A DNA stretch of 64,000 nt from an uncultured Draconibacterium sp. (lineage in GTDB: Bacteria; Bacteroidota; Bacteroidia; Bacteroidales; Prolixibacteraceae): assembly GCF_963677575.1 (NCBI RefSeq), contig NZ_OY782038.1, forward strand, positions 434,001-498,000. Direction: 5' to 3'. The notes under the pieces were generated by a model. That model made no database searches. It had not been told where the DNA came from and saw only the letters and a program-made list of their open reading frames with translations. The translations under genes were made by a program, and so were the position numbers. The stretch's first letter is position 1; every line of letters starts with the position of its first letter. Of this stretch, positions 17,546 to 27,406 are shown one piece after another.

Positions 17546-18799
17546 ATGAAACACTTAAAACTAAAGGCTTTGCTAGTCATAATGGCTGGCCTTTTTATTT
17601 CTTCACAAACATTTGCAACCGATGGTTATTTTAGTGTTGGCTATGGTACAATCAATAAAGGATTAGCCGGCGCCGGAATTGCATTTTACCAGGGATCGTT
17701 AATAAACGGCAACCCGGCCGGAAATGTTTTTCTTGGAACGAAATACCAACTGGGAGTTAACTTTTTCAATCCGAACAGGAAATACACAGTTTCAGGAAAT
17801 GCAACGGAGCAAGATATGTTCCCATTAACCAACGGTACAATTGAGAGCGATAGCAAATTATTCCTGATGCCTTCAGCAGGTGCCAACTGGATGGTTAGCG
17901 ACAACTCTAGTATTTCTGCTGCCCTATTCGGAAACGGTGGAATGAATACCGATTACCCTACCGCAACTTTCTACGATATGTCATCGGAAACTACCGGTGT
18001 TAATCTTGCCCAGATGTATGGAAACATTACTTACTCGCAGAAACTGGGAGAAAAACACAGTATTGGAGTAACCGGCGTTTTGGCTTACCAGTATTTCGAG
18101 GCTAAAGGTTTAATGTCATTCGGCGATTTCTCATCAAATGCTGCAGCTTTATCCGGGAATGGAACAGATAGTGGTTTTGGCTACGGTTTTAAGATTGGAT
18201 ACCTGGGACAACTAACAGATAACTTTTCAATAGGTGTTACTTACCAGTCAAAAGTTTGGATGAGTGAATTTGACGATTATGCTGGTCTTTTTGCCGAACA
18301 GGGAGATTTCGATATCCCATCAAGCTGGACAGCAGGTATCGCATGGGAAGTAGCTCAGGATTTTACAGTAATGGCCGATGTAAAACAGATTATGTATAAT
18401 GATGTTAAGTCCATTGGTAATCCAATGTTGCCTAACCTGATGACTTCTCCTCTTGGAACAGACGAAGGTGCCGGTTTCGGCTGGGACAATATTATGGTAT
18501 ACAAACTGGGTTTAAACTATGCAGGTATTGATACCTGGGAATTCCGTGCAGGACTTTCAATTGGCGACAACCCAATTCCTTCATCAGAAGTAATGTTTAA
18601 TATTCTTGCACCGGGAGTAATTGAAAATCAAATTGCCCTGGGACTTTCAAAAGAGGTTGGCAAATCAGGCAACCAATTACATGTTGCTTTCAATTATGCA
18701 ATGAACAGCAATGTTGAAGGACCAAATCCAATGGCTTCTCAACAAACTATAGACATTGAAATGAATCAGTTCGAACTGGAATTAGGTTTCTCGTTCTAA
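17546..18799 (+). CDS. outer-membrane transport protein, OmpP1/FadL family
   Basis: Predicted 417-residue beta-barrel that lets hydrophobic compounds such as long-chain fatty acids cross the outer membrane. The signal peptide is MKHLKLKALLVIMAGLFISS up to QTFA; an in-frame start at 17492 would bury it, so 17546 is preferred. The mature protein opens with the FadL-type hatch segment (GTINKGLAGAGIAFYQGSLINGNPAG), continues as alternating amphipathic strands and ends in an aromatic residue (ELELGFSF), as outer-membrane barrels do. Substrate not determinable. Confidence 0.85.
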   Translation: MKHLKLKALLVIMAGLFISSQTFATDGYFSVGYGTINKGLAGAGIAFYQGSLINGNPAGNVFLGTKYQLGVNFFNPNRKYTVSGNATEQDMFPLTNGTIESDSKLFLMPSAGANWMVSDNSSISAALFGNGGMNTDYPTATFYDMSSETTGVNLAQMYGNITYSQKLGEKHSIGVTGVLAYQYFEAKGLMSFGDFSSNAAALSGNGTDSGFGYGFKIGYLGQLTDNFSIGVTYQSKVWMSEFDDYAGLFAEQGDFDIPSSWTAGIAWEVAQDFTVMADVKQIMYNDVKSIGNPMLPNLMTSPLGTDEGAGFGWDNIMVYKLGLNYAGIDTWEFRAGLSIGDNPIPSSEVMFNILAPGVIENQIALGLSKEVGKSGNQLHVAFNYAMNSNVEGPNPMASQQTIDIEMNQFELELGFSF

Positions 18800-18848
18800 C
18801 CAATACAATTTAGCATACTCCAAAAAAATAAGAAATAGTATAATTTCT

Positions 18849-18874
18849 AACCCGGGCTTTCGTCCGGGTTTTTT
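18849..18874 (+). terminator. rho-independent terminator of the porin gene
   Basis: aacccgg / ccgggtt stem with 8-nt loop and TTTTTT, 50 nt after the stop. Confidence 0.88.
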
Positions 18875-18954
18875 ATTGCTTTTTATTTTGAACTCTTCCC
18901 CGATTTAACTGTAATTATTATTTTAACCGTAAATATTAATTTGAACAAATAAAA

Positions 18955-19722
18955 ATGAAGCTCATATCGTGGAATGTAAACGGAATACGTGCCGTTGCCA
19001 AAAAGAATTTTTTTGAAGATTTTAAACAGTTAGATGCCGACATACTTTGTCTGCAGGAAACCAAAGCGCAAGATGACCAGGTTACTGAAACGCTGGAGCC
19101 AATAGACGGTTATCACATTTATTCCAATTCTGCTGAAAAGAAAGGATACTCGGGAACAGCAATCCTTTCGAAGACTGAACCGGTAAGCGTTTCGCGCGAT
19201 CTAGGAATTGAAGTTCACGATACTGAAGGCCGCGTTTTATGCCTCGAATATGAAAAATTTTATTTGGTAAATGTATATGTCCCGAACTCAGGCAGCGAAT
19301 TAAAACGCCTCGATTACCGACAGGAATGGGATCTCGCATTTTTCAACTACCTGAAAGAATTAGAAAAGACAAAACCGGTTGTGGTGTGTGGCGATTTTAA
19401 TGTGGCTCACCGCCCTATCGATTTGGCACGACCAAAACCAAACTACAATAAATCGGCCGGCTTTATGCAGGAAGAAATTGATGGAATGGACCGTTTTACA
19501 CAGGGTGGGCTGGTTGATACGTTCCGTCATTTTTACCCCGATGTTACCGATAAATATTCATGGTGGAGCTACCGGGCCGGAGCACGCGGCAAGAATGTAG
19601 GCTGGAGAATCGATTATTTCCTCGTTTCCGAAAGTTTTATTCCACAAATTCAAAAAGCATACATTTTGAACGAAGTTATGGGCTCTGACCATTGCCCGGT
19701 TGGAATTGAAATTACCGATTAA
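18955..19722 (+). CDS. xth: exodeoxyribonuclease III / AP endonuclease
   Basis: Base-excision repair enzyme that cuts the backbone 5' of abasic sites and trims 3' ends. The 255-residue protein has the full EEP-fold motif set: SWNVNGIRA (metal Asn), LQETKAQ (Glu), VYVPNSG, the catalytic GDFNVAHRPID, the WWSYRAGARGKNVGWRIDY block and the terminal GSDHCPVGI with the catalytic Asp-His. Length and order are standard. Monocistronic, with a terminator at 19745. Confidence 0.96.
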   Translation: MKLISWNVNGIRAVAKKNFFEDFKQLDADILCLQETKAQDDQVTETLEPIDGYHIYSNSAEKKGYSGTAILSKTEPVSVSRDLGIEVHDTEGRVLCLEYEKFYLVNVYVPNSGSELKRLDYRQEWDLAFFNYLKELEKTKPVVVCGDFNVAHRPIDLARPKPNYNKSAGFMQEEIDGMDRFTQGGLVDTFRHFYPDVTDKYSWWSYRAGARGKNVGWRIDYFLVSESFIPQIQKAYILNEVMGSDHCPVGIEITD

Positions 19723-19744
19723 TAAATAACCAGCATAAAAGTTT

Positions 19745-19780
19745 CAGCGGGTGAATTAATGTTCATCCGCTGTTGTTTTA
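19745..19780 (+). terminator. terminator of xth
   Basis: Stem cagcgggtgaa with ttcatccgctg (one G-U pair), 6-nt loop, then TTGTTTTAT. Its tail overlaps the -33 box of the next gene. Confidence 0.8.
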
Positions 19781-19799
19781 TAAAAACGGCCTACTTTTG
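19773..19799 (+). promoter_or_regulatory. hrpB promoter
   Basis: TTG (19773-19775), 16 nt, TAcTTTTG (19792-19799). Transcription near 19806 makes a protein start at 19773 impossible and favours the TTG start at 19818. Confidence 0.6.
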
Positions 19800-19817
19800 C
19801 AGTTTAAATCTAAGAAA

Positions 19818-22304
19818 TTGAATTTCGATCCACATACTACCAATTTACCCATCGTTGATGTTATCGACGAGGTAAAACAACACCTGCAAAAGGAAAATAC
19901 TTTAATCGTTCACGCGCCTCCGGGAGCAGGAAAAAGTACCGTTATTCCACTAGTACTTTTAGATGAAAGCTGGCTAAACGGACAAAAGATTATCATGCTT
20001 GAACCACGCCGTCTTGCAGCCAGAAGTGTTGCCACCCGACTAGCCCAACTTTTAGGTGAGCCGGTTGGGAAACGTGTTGGTTACCGCATTCGTTTTGACA
20101 ACTGCATTAGTGAATCTACGCAACTGGAGGTAGTTACCGAAGGAATTTTAACCCGCATGTTGCAAAGCGACAATGCATTGGAAGGCGTTGGCATGGTTAT
20201 TTTTGATGAGTTCCACGAACGAAGTCTTTTTGCCGATGTGGCTTTGGCGTTGTCGCGTGAAGCGCAACAGATTTTACGTTCTGATTTGCGAATTATGATC
20301 ATGTCGGCCACTCTGAATATGCCGCAACTTACGCAGTTGCTTAACGCACCGTCAGTGGTTAGCGAAGGTCGCCAGTATCCCGTTGAGATTAATTATGAAG
20401 GAGACAACGATCTAAAGCTTCTTCCGGAATTAACCAGTCGTGTAATAACAAAAGCAGTTGAAAAACACGATGGCGATATTTTGGTTTTTCTGCCCGGCGA
20501 AGGAGAAATAAAAAATACAGAAGCCATTTTACGAGGTAAACACAAAGGAATTGCTATCCACCCGCTGTACGGGCAGCTTCCACCTAAAAAACAGTATGCA
20601 GCTATTATGCCCAGCCGCGAAGGACGTCGAAAAATTATTCTTGCCACATCCATCGCCGAAACCAGCTTAACGATTGAAGGCGTTAAAGTTGTAGTTGACT
20701 GCGGTTTTAGCCGAACATTAAAATTCAATCCCAACACTGGCTTGTCTCGCCTTGAAACCGCAGAGATAACTTTAGATTCGGCAGACCAGCGGGCCGGACG
20801 TGCTGGCCGGCTTGGTCCCGGCATATGTTACCGTATGTGGACAAAAGCAACACATCATCGTTTAAATAAACATCGCACTCCTGAAATTGAAGAAGCTGAT
20901 CTGGCCTCATTGGCACTTGAAATGGCCAAATGGGGCGTTGATGATATCAATAAACTTACGTGGTTAACTCCCCCACCAAAAGGCCATGTTTTGCAGGCCA
21001 ACGAACTGCTGGAGCAACTGGATGCAATTGATGATGGAAGAATTACTGAACACGGAAAGGCAATTCATCGTTTGCCTTGTCATCCGCGACTGGCACACAT
21101 GTTACTTTTAGCACAAAAAGATGATCTTACAGCACTGGCATGTGATATTGCGGCTATTTTAGAAGAACGCGATCCGTTAACCCGCGATGCCGGAATTGAC
21201 ATAAATTTACGCATTGAGGCGTTGCGCCGTTACCGCACCGGAAGCTTAAAAAACAAGCGATTAAAACATATTGCAAAAATTTCGGCACAATACCAGAAAA
21301 TGCTGAATGTTGATGAAGACAACTCAGCTACGGATCCATTTGACACCGGATTAATACTAGCTTACGCTTATCCTGAACGCATTGCTCACGCTACTCCCGG
21401 GAACAATGCACAATTTAAGCTGGCAAACGGGAATATCGCTGCTGCCGGGCACGAAGACGACCTGGCTCATGAAGAATGGCTGTCGATCGCAAGTGTAAAC
21501 GCACGCGATGGTGTTGGCCGCATATTTTTGGCATCGCCACTTAATCCTCGTGATCTTGCTCCGATGGTAAGAACCGTTGAATCCATTAATTGGGATACAA
21601 AAAGAGGTGGTTTTTCTGCTTTCTCAGAGTTAAGAATTGGCAGTATTATACTACAGCAAAAGCCGCTTCAGAATTACGATGTAGATCAAAAGATAAAAGC
21701 AATTTCTGATGCGATAAAAAAAGAAGGCGCCAGGCTGCTCGATTTTAATCCCGAAGTGGAACAATGGCAAAATCGTATAATCAGTTTGAGGCAATGGGAT
21801 GCAACTAATAATTGGCCCGATGTAAGTACAAACCATTTGCTTGCAACCAACTTCGAATGGCTTTCACCTTACCTCGCTGATATAAAAAAAACCGAAGACC
21901 TGAAAAGGATAAAACTAAAAGAAGTACTTCAACACCATTTGAGTTACGACTTACAAAAATTATTGGATAAGCTGGCGCCGGAACGATTACAAGTGCCCAG
22001 CGGATCGAATATTAAACTCAAATATGGTTCAGGTGGCGAAGCTCCCATTCTAGCCGTTCGTTTACAGGAAGTATTTGGCATGCTCGACACGCCAACAATT
22101 AACAATGGAAGTGTAAAAGTTTTACTGCATCTTTTGTCGCCGGGATTAAAACCAGTTCAGGTAACTGATGATTTGAATAGTTTTTGGAACAATGCCTATT
22201 TCGAAGTAAAAAAGGAACTGAAAGCACGATATCCGAAACACCATTGGCCGGATAATCCACTGAAGGCTGAACCATTACGAGGCGTTAAACGGAAAAAGAA
22301 CTAG
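19818..22304 (+). CDS. hrpB: ATP-dependent helicase HrpB
   Basis: DEAH-box family nucleic-acid helicase of 828 residues; the cellular role of HrpB is poorly defined. Motif I APPGAGKST, motif II as DEFH (VIFDEFHERS), motif III SATLN, motif V TSIAETSLTI and motif VI QRAGRAGR are all intact, followed by the helicase-associated domain and the HrpB C-terminal domain (about residues 480-828). The start is placed at TTG 19818 (reads MNFDPHTTNLP), because the promoter at 19773-19799 lies inside the longer open frame. Its end is 75 nt from the convergent transporter gene. Confidence 0.93.
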   Translation: MNFDPHTTNLPIVDVIDEVKQHLQKENTLIVHAPPGAGKSTVIPLVLLDESWLNGQKIIMLEPRRLAARSVATRLAQLLGEPVGKRVGYRIRFDNCISESTQLEVVTEGILTRMLQSDNALEGVGMVIFDEFHERSLFADVALALSREAQQILRSDLRIMIMSATLNMPQLTQLLNAPSVVSEGRQYPVEINYEGDNDLKLLPELTSRVITKAVEKHDGDILVFLPGEGEIKNTEAILRGKHKGIAIHPLYGQLPPKKQYAAIMPSREGRRKIILATSIAETSLTIEGVKVVVDCGFSRTLKFNPNTGLSRLETAEITLDSADQRAGRAGRLGPGICYRMWTKATHHRLNKHRTPEIEEADLASLALEMAKWGVDDINKLTWLTPPPKGHVLQANELLEQLDAIDDGRITEHGKAIHRLPCHPRLAHMLLLAQKDDLTALACDIAAILEERDPLTRDAGIDINLRIEALRRYRTGSLKNKRLKHIAKISAQYQKMLNVDEDNSATDPFDTGLILAYAYPERIAHATPGNNAQFKLANGNIAAAGHEDDLAHEEWLSIASVNARDGVGRIFLASPLNPRDLAPMVRTVESINWDTKRGGFSAFSELRIGSIILQQKPLQNYDVDQKIKAISDAIKKEGARLLDFNPEVEQWQNRIISLRQWDATNNWPDVSTNHLLATNFEWLSPYLADIKKTEDLKRIKLKEVLQHHLSYDLQKLLDKLAPERLQVPSGSNIKLKYGSGGEAPILAVRLQEVFGMLDTPTINNGSVKVLLHLLSPGLKPVQVTDDLNSFWNNAYFEVKKELKARYPKHHWPDNPLKAEPLRGVKRKKN

Positions 22305-22379
22305 TGTTTACAATCTCCACCTTGCCAGTTAAAGTATCGGGAACTTCCTGTAAACCTGATTTAGTAGAACCTCCCGAAA

Positions 22380-23981
22380 TCAGTTACTCTGCCTTTTTTT
22401 TAACCGCCTTGCCAAAGCATGTATTCGTCGGATTCCCTCCAATACTTCCGATTCAAAACGATAAATTTCAATACGGTTCTCTTCAGTTACTGATAATCTC
22501 TCAATCAGGTATAAACGAACATCTTGTAGTTCTTGCTTAAAACGATCTTTCGCAAGTGAATCATCTACAAAAGTGTTATCAACGAGGTACGATTGTACAG
22601 CTTTATCAAATGCATCTAACGCCATATTATGAGCAATAGCTATCCGTTGCGCCGTATCACTACTCACCTCAAATCGATTTTCAATCCGGTGCTCAGCAGC
22701 TTCTACTAATGATGTTGTAACAACATCGGCTGCCGATTCAAGTACATTCACTGCCTCTATCTGTCGCTCAAGAATATGGGTCTGCTTTTTACTAATCGAC
22801 TGACTTTGTATGTTCTGCAGGAAAGTTAAAATTTCGGCATGTCCCCTATCGATCAGCATATCTTTATTCCGTAACGCAATCAGTTCATTTTCTTTTCCGG
22901 TTAAAGCCATAGGGATGCCGGCTTTCAAAATCTCAAGCACTTTTTCGCCCAGCTTTGCAATGGAACTTTGTGATAAATCCAAAGCAAGACTAACATCCTC
23001 CAAATAAAAATCGTGCAACTCCGGAAATAATCTTTCCTCTTTCTTTTTCTTCTCAGGAACCAACCAAACCGCCAGTTTTGCAATCGGATTAACCAACCAA
23101 ATAAACAAGAAAGTATTAGCTACATTAAATAATGTATGCGCGTTTGCCACCTGCCGGGATTCGCTTCCTGGTGAAATATTTTCAACAAGATGGGCCAGCT
23201 GGGTAATAAAAGCATACCAAATCAGCACACCAAGAACATTAAAAAGAATATGCGAAACAGCTACTCGCATTGCTGCTTTCGGTTTCCCCAACGCTGACAA
23301 TAGCGCCGTAACACACGTTCCCACATTGGCGCCCATAATTATGGCAATGGCCGGCTCAATATCTATTAATCCCTGCGAAGCCATAATAATTACAATTCCG
23401 GTAGTTGCCGAAGAACTTTGTACTAATGCCGTAAATAGCGCCCCGATTAGTATCCCATAAACGTAATTATCGAGGCCCTCCATTAAATCTAAAAAAGGTT
23501 CGTAACTTTTTAGCGGGGCTGTAGCCTCACTCATAACAGTCATTCCCAGAAAAACCAGGCCAAGACCTAAAACAATTGTGCCTACATTTTTAACGATCTT
23601 CTTTTTAAATAAAAACCCGGCCAGAAACCCTACAGCAATCATTATCCATGATGCTTTGGTAATTTTAAAAGCAATGATCTGCGCTGTAATTGTGGTACCA
23701 ATATTGGCTCCAAGGATAATTCCAAGTGTACTTTGAAAAGAGATTAAACCAGCCGAAACGAATCCCACTGCCAAAACCGTAGTTACCGACGATGACTGAA
23801 TAACTGCGGTAATTCCGGTTCCTGCCACCAGCGAACTCCAGCGATTGCGGGTCATGCCTTTCAAGAATGCCTTCATCTTGCTTCCGGCTACAGCTTTTAG
23901 TCCGTCAGTCATCACATTCATTCCGTGAAGGAACAACGCCAGTCCGCCCAATAAAAGTATTATTTGCGCAGTAAAATTCAT
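22380..23981 (-). CDS. Na/Pi cotransporter family protein with PhoU-like domain
   Basis: Inner-membrane sodium-phosphate symporter homologue, 533 residues. Two inverted Na/Pi repeats carry the hallmark serine-rich loops (AVIQSSSVTTVLAVG near residue 60 and ALVQSSSATTGIVI near 190) and GANIGTT/GANVGTC partners. About nine hydrophobic segments span residues 1-310. The remaining 220 residues form a helical PhoU-like cytoplasmic domain, which may regulate transport. Likely function is phosphate uptake or export balance. Convergent with hrpB; probably monocistronic. Confidence 0.9.
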   Translation of the reverse strand: MNFTAQIILLLGGLALFLHGMNVMTDGLKAVAGSKMKAFLKGMTRNRWSSLVAGTGITAVIQSSSVTTVLAVGFVSAGLISFQSTLGIILGANIGTTITAQIIAFKITKASWIMIAVGFLAGFLFKKKIVKNVGTIVLGLGLVFLGMTVMSEATAPLKSYEPFLDLMEGLDNYVYGILIGALFTALVQSSSATTGIVIIMASQGLIDIEPAIAIIMGANVGTCVTALLSALGKPKAAMRVAVSHILFNVLGVLIWYAFITQLAHLVENISPGSESRQVANAHTLFNVANTFLFIWLVNPIAKLAVWLVPEKKKKEERLFPELHDFYLEDVSLALDLSQSSIAKLGEKVLEILKAGIPMALTGKENELIALRNKDMLIDRGHAEILTFLQNIQSQSISKKQTHILERQIEAVNVLESAADVVTTSLVEAAEHRIENRFEVSSDTAQRIAIAHNMALDAFDKAVQSYLVDNTFVDDSLAKDRFKQELQDVRLYLIERLSVTEENRIEIYRFESEVLEGIRRIHALARRLKKRQSN

Positions 23982-24085
23982 TTCAAAAGTTTCTACTAAT
24001 TTAAAAAACTTAGCTCACTCTTCGAACTATCATTTTGCTACTATCAGATTAATGCTACTTTAGCCAATATTAAAATATTACAAAA

Positions 24086-25471
24086 ATGAACTTACAGCAA
24101 CTTCTTTGCCTATTTATATTGGTTCTGTTTCTAAACTCGTGCTCTAACAATTCTCAGAAAACCAAATCACCCAATGTTGTAATTATTTTTCTCGATGACT
24201 CAGGGTATTCCGATTTCTCTCCTTTTGGACAAACTCGTATTGAGACGCCTAACGTAACAAAGCTGGCAGAAGAAGGAATAATGTTCAGGAATTTTTATGT
24301 ACCTCAGGCAGTTTGTTCGGCGTCTCGCTCGGCGCTTATTTCGGGCTGCTATCCTGGGCGAACGAAGGTTTTTGGTGCACACGGCCCTAACGGTCGCGGG
24401 CTGGAAACCACTTTCCCAACTATTGGTGAAGTATTTAAGAATGCCGGATACAAAACGGCACTTTTCGGGAAATGGCATTGTGGCGATCAACCGGATACGC
24501 GACCACAAAACCGCGGTTTTGATGAAACCTGTGGACTGATGTATTCCAACGACATGTGGAGCCATCATCCTGAAAGTCCGGAATACTGGGGACAGTGGCC
24601 ACTTCAACTTTGGGAAAACGGTGAAGTAACCATTGAGGATGTGGATTCGGCAGACCAAAAAATGCTAACCAAATGGTACACTGAACATGCCGTTGACTTT
24701 ATTTCGCAACACAAAGATGAACCGTTTTTACTGTACGTTCCGCACGCTATGTCGCATGTCCCGTTGTTTTGCAGCCCTGATTTTGAAGGAATTACAGGCG
24801 AAGGATTATATGCTGATGTTTTAACGGAGTTAGACTGGTCGGTTGGACAAATAAACAAAGCTTTAAAAGACAATGGAATTGAGGATAATACAATTGTAAT
24901 ATTTTCATCGGATAACGGCCCGTGGATTGCGTATGGTAACCACGCCGGCACAACGCCGTTCCGTGAGGCAAAAGGAACAACCTTTGATGGCGGGACCCGC
25001 TCGGCAACCATTATCAAATATCCGGCAAAATTAAAAGCTAACCAGCAGTCGAGCCGGGCGTTAATGACCATCGATCTGCTTCCAACACTTTGCGAAGTTG
25101 CAAATATTCCCCTTCCTGAAACAGAAATTGACGGTAAAAATGTTTGGGACATTATTTCCGGAAAACCCAATGCCACAAATCCACACGATTATTATGCCTT
25201 TACCAACGACAACGAATTTCAGGCAGTACTGTCGGGAGATGGAAAATGGAAGTTACACCTTCCGCATAATTACCGTACAATGACAGATATTAAAGGAAAA
25301 GACGGAATGCCAGGCAAGTACGATTATTCAGCAAAAATAGAGCTTTCGCTGTTTGATATGGAAAATGATCCGTACGAAACAACCAACGTAATTCTTGAGC
25401 ACCCGGAAATTGCAGAAGAATTAATGGGTTATGCTGAAATGCATAAGAAAAAGTTCTTTAGCGAAAACTAA
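24086..25471 (+). CDS. sulfatase (formylglycine-dependent), lipoprotein
   Basis: Exported 461-residue S1-type sulfatase with a lipoprotein signal (LFLNSCSNN). The metal-site start VVIIFLDDSGYSD and the active-site CSASRSALISG are clear; Cys77 would be oxidised to formylglycine. The motif has Ala where most sulfatases have Pro (CxAxR instead of CxPxR). GKWHCG, HAMSHVP and SSDNGPW supply further metal and substrate ligands. In this lineage such enzymes remove sulfate from algal or host glycans, but no partner glycosidase is adjacent, so substrate is unknown. The maturase (FGE or anSME) is not in this window. Confidence 0.92.
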   Translation: MNLQQLLCLFILVLFLNSCSNNSQKTKSPNVVIIFLDDSGYSDFSPFGQTRIETPNVTKLAEEGIMFRNFYVPQAVCSASRSALISGCYPGRTKVFGAHGPNGRGLETTFPTIGEVFKNAGYKTALFGKWHCGDQPDTRPQNRGFDETCGLMYSNDMWSHHPESPEYWGQWPLQLWENGEVTIEDVDSADQKMLTKWYTEHAVDFISQHKDEPFLLYVPHAMSHVPLFCSPDFEGITGEGLYADVLTELDWSVGQINKALKDNGIEDNTIVIFSSDNGPWIAYGNHAGTTPFREAKGTTFDGGTRSATIIKYPAKLKANQQSSRALMTIDLLPTLCEVANIPLPETEIDGKNVWDIISGKPNATNPHDYYAFTNDNEFQAVLSGDGKWKLHLPHNYRTMTDIKGKDGMPGKYDYSAKIELSLFDMENDPYETTNVILEHPEIAEELMGYAEMHKKKFFSEN

Positions 25472-25476
25472 AGAAC
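25453..25476 (-). terminator. hairpin overlapping the sulfatase stop codon
   Basis: gttcttta / taaagaac 8-bp stem with an 8-nt loop; on the minus strand it is followed by TTTTTCTT, so it fits the end of the convergent DUF4252 transcript. Confidence 0.5.
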
Positions 25477-25510
25477 CTAATATTTGCGACTGCCATCAAC
25501 AGTACCCTGG

Positions 25511-26014
25511 TTAATGTTTAAAACTTAAAAAACGATCGGGATTCGAGATATCAATTTGATTATTTAGAATTTCAGGACTGATTTCGCCTTTAACGTAAAT
25601 CAGGGCATTGTCGTCGCCACCAACCAAAATCACCATTTCCTTAATTACCGATTCATCCATTCGGCCGAAAATGGTCACATTCTGATCTTCCTCGCGAACA
25701 ACCATCAATTGTTCATAATCCTTTTTCTCACTGATTTTCTTGTAGAATTCTTCGTGCAGATCAATTCGGGCATTCAAATTATCGTCATCAACGGCAATTA
25801 CTTTAACTCCATCGATACTCTCCAGTAAATCCCGTTCACTATCTTCCAGGTCGCCAATTCCGGCTGCAAGATGAATTACCCACCCTGGTACTGATACCGT
25901 GGTTACACCGTCTTTAAACCGATATTTTGAATAGGCTTCTGATACTCCCGATTCGTAAACACACGAGGTCATTAAGAAAAGACCTACCGCAAAAATTAAA
26001 GCTATACGTTTCAT
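25511..26014 (-). CDS. DUF4252 lipoprotein
   Basis: A 167-residue lipoprotein (FLMTSCVYE lipobox) of the Bacteroidota family DUF4252. The mature part (VSVPGWVIHLAAG, GVKVIAVDDDN, VTIFGRMDESVIKEMVILV, ALIYVKGEISPEIL) has the alternating beta/alpha pattern of this family, whose function is unknown. Family members are often found beside ECF sigma/anti-sigma pairs, but not here. Monocistronic between the sulfatase and a pseudouridine synthase. Confidence 0.8.
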   Translation of the reverse strand: MKRIALIFAVGLFLMTSCVYESGVSEAYSKYRFKDGVTTVSVPGWVIHLAAGIGDLEDSERDLLESIDGVKVIAVDDDNLNARIDLHEEFYKKISEKKDYEQLMVVREEDQNVTIFGRMDESVIKEMVILVGGDDNALIYVKGEISPEILNNQIDISNPDRFLSFKH

Positions 26015-26106
26015 GTCTTTGTTTTTGAATAAGACGTAGAGCTTTGAATATCGTTACATCAAAAAAATATTATTCCGTTTTGTTTTGAAGAAAAGACAGA
26101 TTTCCG

Positions 26107-26784
26107 CTAATAAAAGTTAAGCAGGCGATCAAATTCTTCGGGAATTGTTGATTCAAACGAAACCGATTCTGCTGTTACCGGATGTTTGAATTCCAGTTTA
26201 CCGGCATGTAGAAAAAGCCTACGGATATCGGTATCTGCCAGGATTATTTTATTTAGCGTAAAATCTCCATGGTGTGTATCGCCAACAATATCAAACCTGT
26301 TTTTGGCAAAATGTTGGCGCAACTGGTGCCAGCGCCCAGTTTCCGGGTTAACCTCCACTAAACTCAATTCAATATCCGTTTTGTCTTTCGAAACCAATTT
26401 GGTTTGAACAGTGCGAAGTGTTTTATAATGTGTTACAGCGGGCTTTTTAAACTTCGATTTCTTTTTCACCAAAACTTTCGAGTCAAACGTTCCCTCGCCC
26501 GGATTTCCCTGAACAATCGCATAATAGGTTTTCTGCACTTCTTTCTGCTCAAATTGTTTGGTTAAAACATTGGCAACTTCCGACGAAAATGCCAAAACCA
26601 TCACTCCAGAAGTTTTCGAGTCTAAACGATGTACATTATAGATCCACTTCCCCGTTTCATCACCAATTAGCTTGGTTAAATACGGCGCATCGTTAGGCAT
26701 AAAATCATTTTTATGAACCGGAAGCTCAATTGGCTTTTCTACAACAATGATCGCCTCGTCTTGATATAATACTGGAATATTCAT
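26107..26784 (-). CDS. RNA pseudouridine synthase, RluA superfamily (TruC-like)
   Basis: A 225-residue single-domain pseudouridylate synthase; no N-terminal S4 domain. The catalytic Asp lies in VHRLDSKTSGV, and the later QKTYYAIVQG and GRWHQLRQH motifs support the RluA superfamily. GDTHHGD near the C-terminus resembles TruC, which modifies U65 of certain tRNAs. The target RNA is therefore likely tRNA, but not certain. Confidence 0.85.
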   Translation of the reverse strand: MNIPVLYQDEAIIVVEKPIELPVHKNDFMPNDAPYLTKLIGDETGKWIYNVHRLDSKTSGVMVLAFSSEVANVLTKQFEQKEVQKTYYAIVQGNPGEGTFDSKVLVKKKSKFKKPAVTHYKTLRTVQTKLVSKDKTDIELSLVEVNPETGRWHQLRQHFAKNRFDIVGDTHHGDFTLNKIILADTDIRRLFLHAGKLEFKHPVTAESVSFESTIPEEFDRLLNFY

Positions 26785-26896
26785 GTTCTAATTAAATGCC
26801 CAAAGGTAATATTACCTGCGAGGTTTTAGATTTGTTCTTTACATTTCTTAACGAGTGAAGGTAAACCACCACGATTCATGGTTGTTATAATATGGT

Positions 26897-27370
26897 ATGA
26901 AAACAATTGTATTATTATTTATTCTCAGTTTAAGTTTTGGAAGTTATGCCCAAAGTGAGAAACACGATAAAGACACTAAAAAAATGGAATACAACAAATT
27001 AAATGAATTTGAACGATACGTAATTTTAGAAAAAGGAACAGAACGCCCGTTTACCGGGAAGTACACTGATTATAAAGAAAATGGTACTTATGTGTGTAAA
27101 CAGTGTGGAGCTGCTTTGTATAAATCGACCGATAAATTTGATTCGCACTGTGGCTGGCCAAGTTTCGATGATGAGATTGACGGCGCAGTAAACCGAACGA
27201 CAGATGCTGACGGCAGACGAACAGAAATTACCTGTGCTAATTGTGGTGGTCACCTGGGACACGTATTTTTTGGTGAAGGTTTTACGGATAAAAACACCAG
27301 GCATTGTGTAAATTCTGTTTCGCTTGATTTTATTCCGGCAGCTAAAGACACAAAAAAAGGAAAACAATAA
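26897..27370 (+). CDS. msrB: exported peptide-methionine (R)-S-oxide reductase
   Basis: Repairs R-methionine sulfoxide in oxidised proteins. The 157-residue protein starts with a signal peptide (MKTIVLLFILSLSFGSYAQ), so it works in the periplasm, unlike the commoner cytoplasmic forms. Two CxxC zinc pairs (CKQCG and CANCG), HCGWPSF, GGHLGHVF and the catalytic Cys in TRHCVNSVSL are all present. How it is re-reduced outside the cytoplasm is not shown by the neighbours. Its terminator overlaps the stop codon. Confidence 0.95.
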   Translation: MKTIVLLFILSLSFGSYAQSEKHDKDTKKMEYNKLNEFERYVILEKGTERPFTGKYTDYKENGTYVCKQCGAALYKSTDKFDSHCGWPSFDDEIDGAVNRTTDADGRRTEITCANCGGHLGHVFFGEGFTDKNTRHCVNSVSLDFIPAAKDTKKGKQ

Positions 27371-27387
27371 CTGTTTTCCTTTTTTTG
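27356..27387 (+). terminator. msrB terminator overlapping the stop codon
   Basis: Ten-base stem aaaggaaaac / gttttccttt with a 7-nt loop containing the stop codon, then a T run. Confidence 0.8.
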
Positions 27388-27406
27388 TGTTTATCGTATC
27401 GATTGA

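Noticed and set aside
22304..22540. Plus-strand ORF after hrpB
   Set aside because: Antisense to the end of the Na/Pi transporter gene and without features; treated as a shadow.
24604..25176. Minus-strand ORF of 190 codons within the sulfatase
   Set aside because: The sulfatase frame has complete catalytic motifs; the opposite frame is a shadow.
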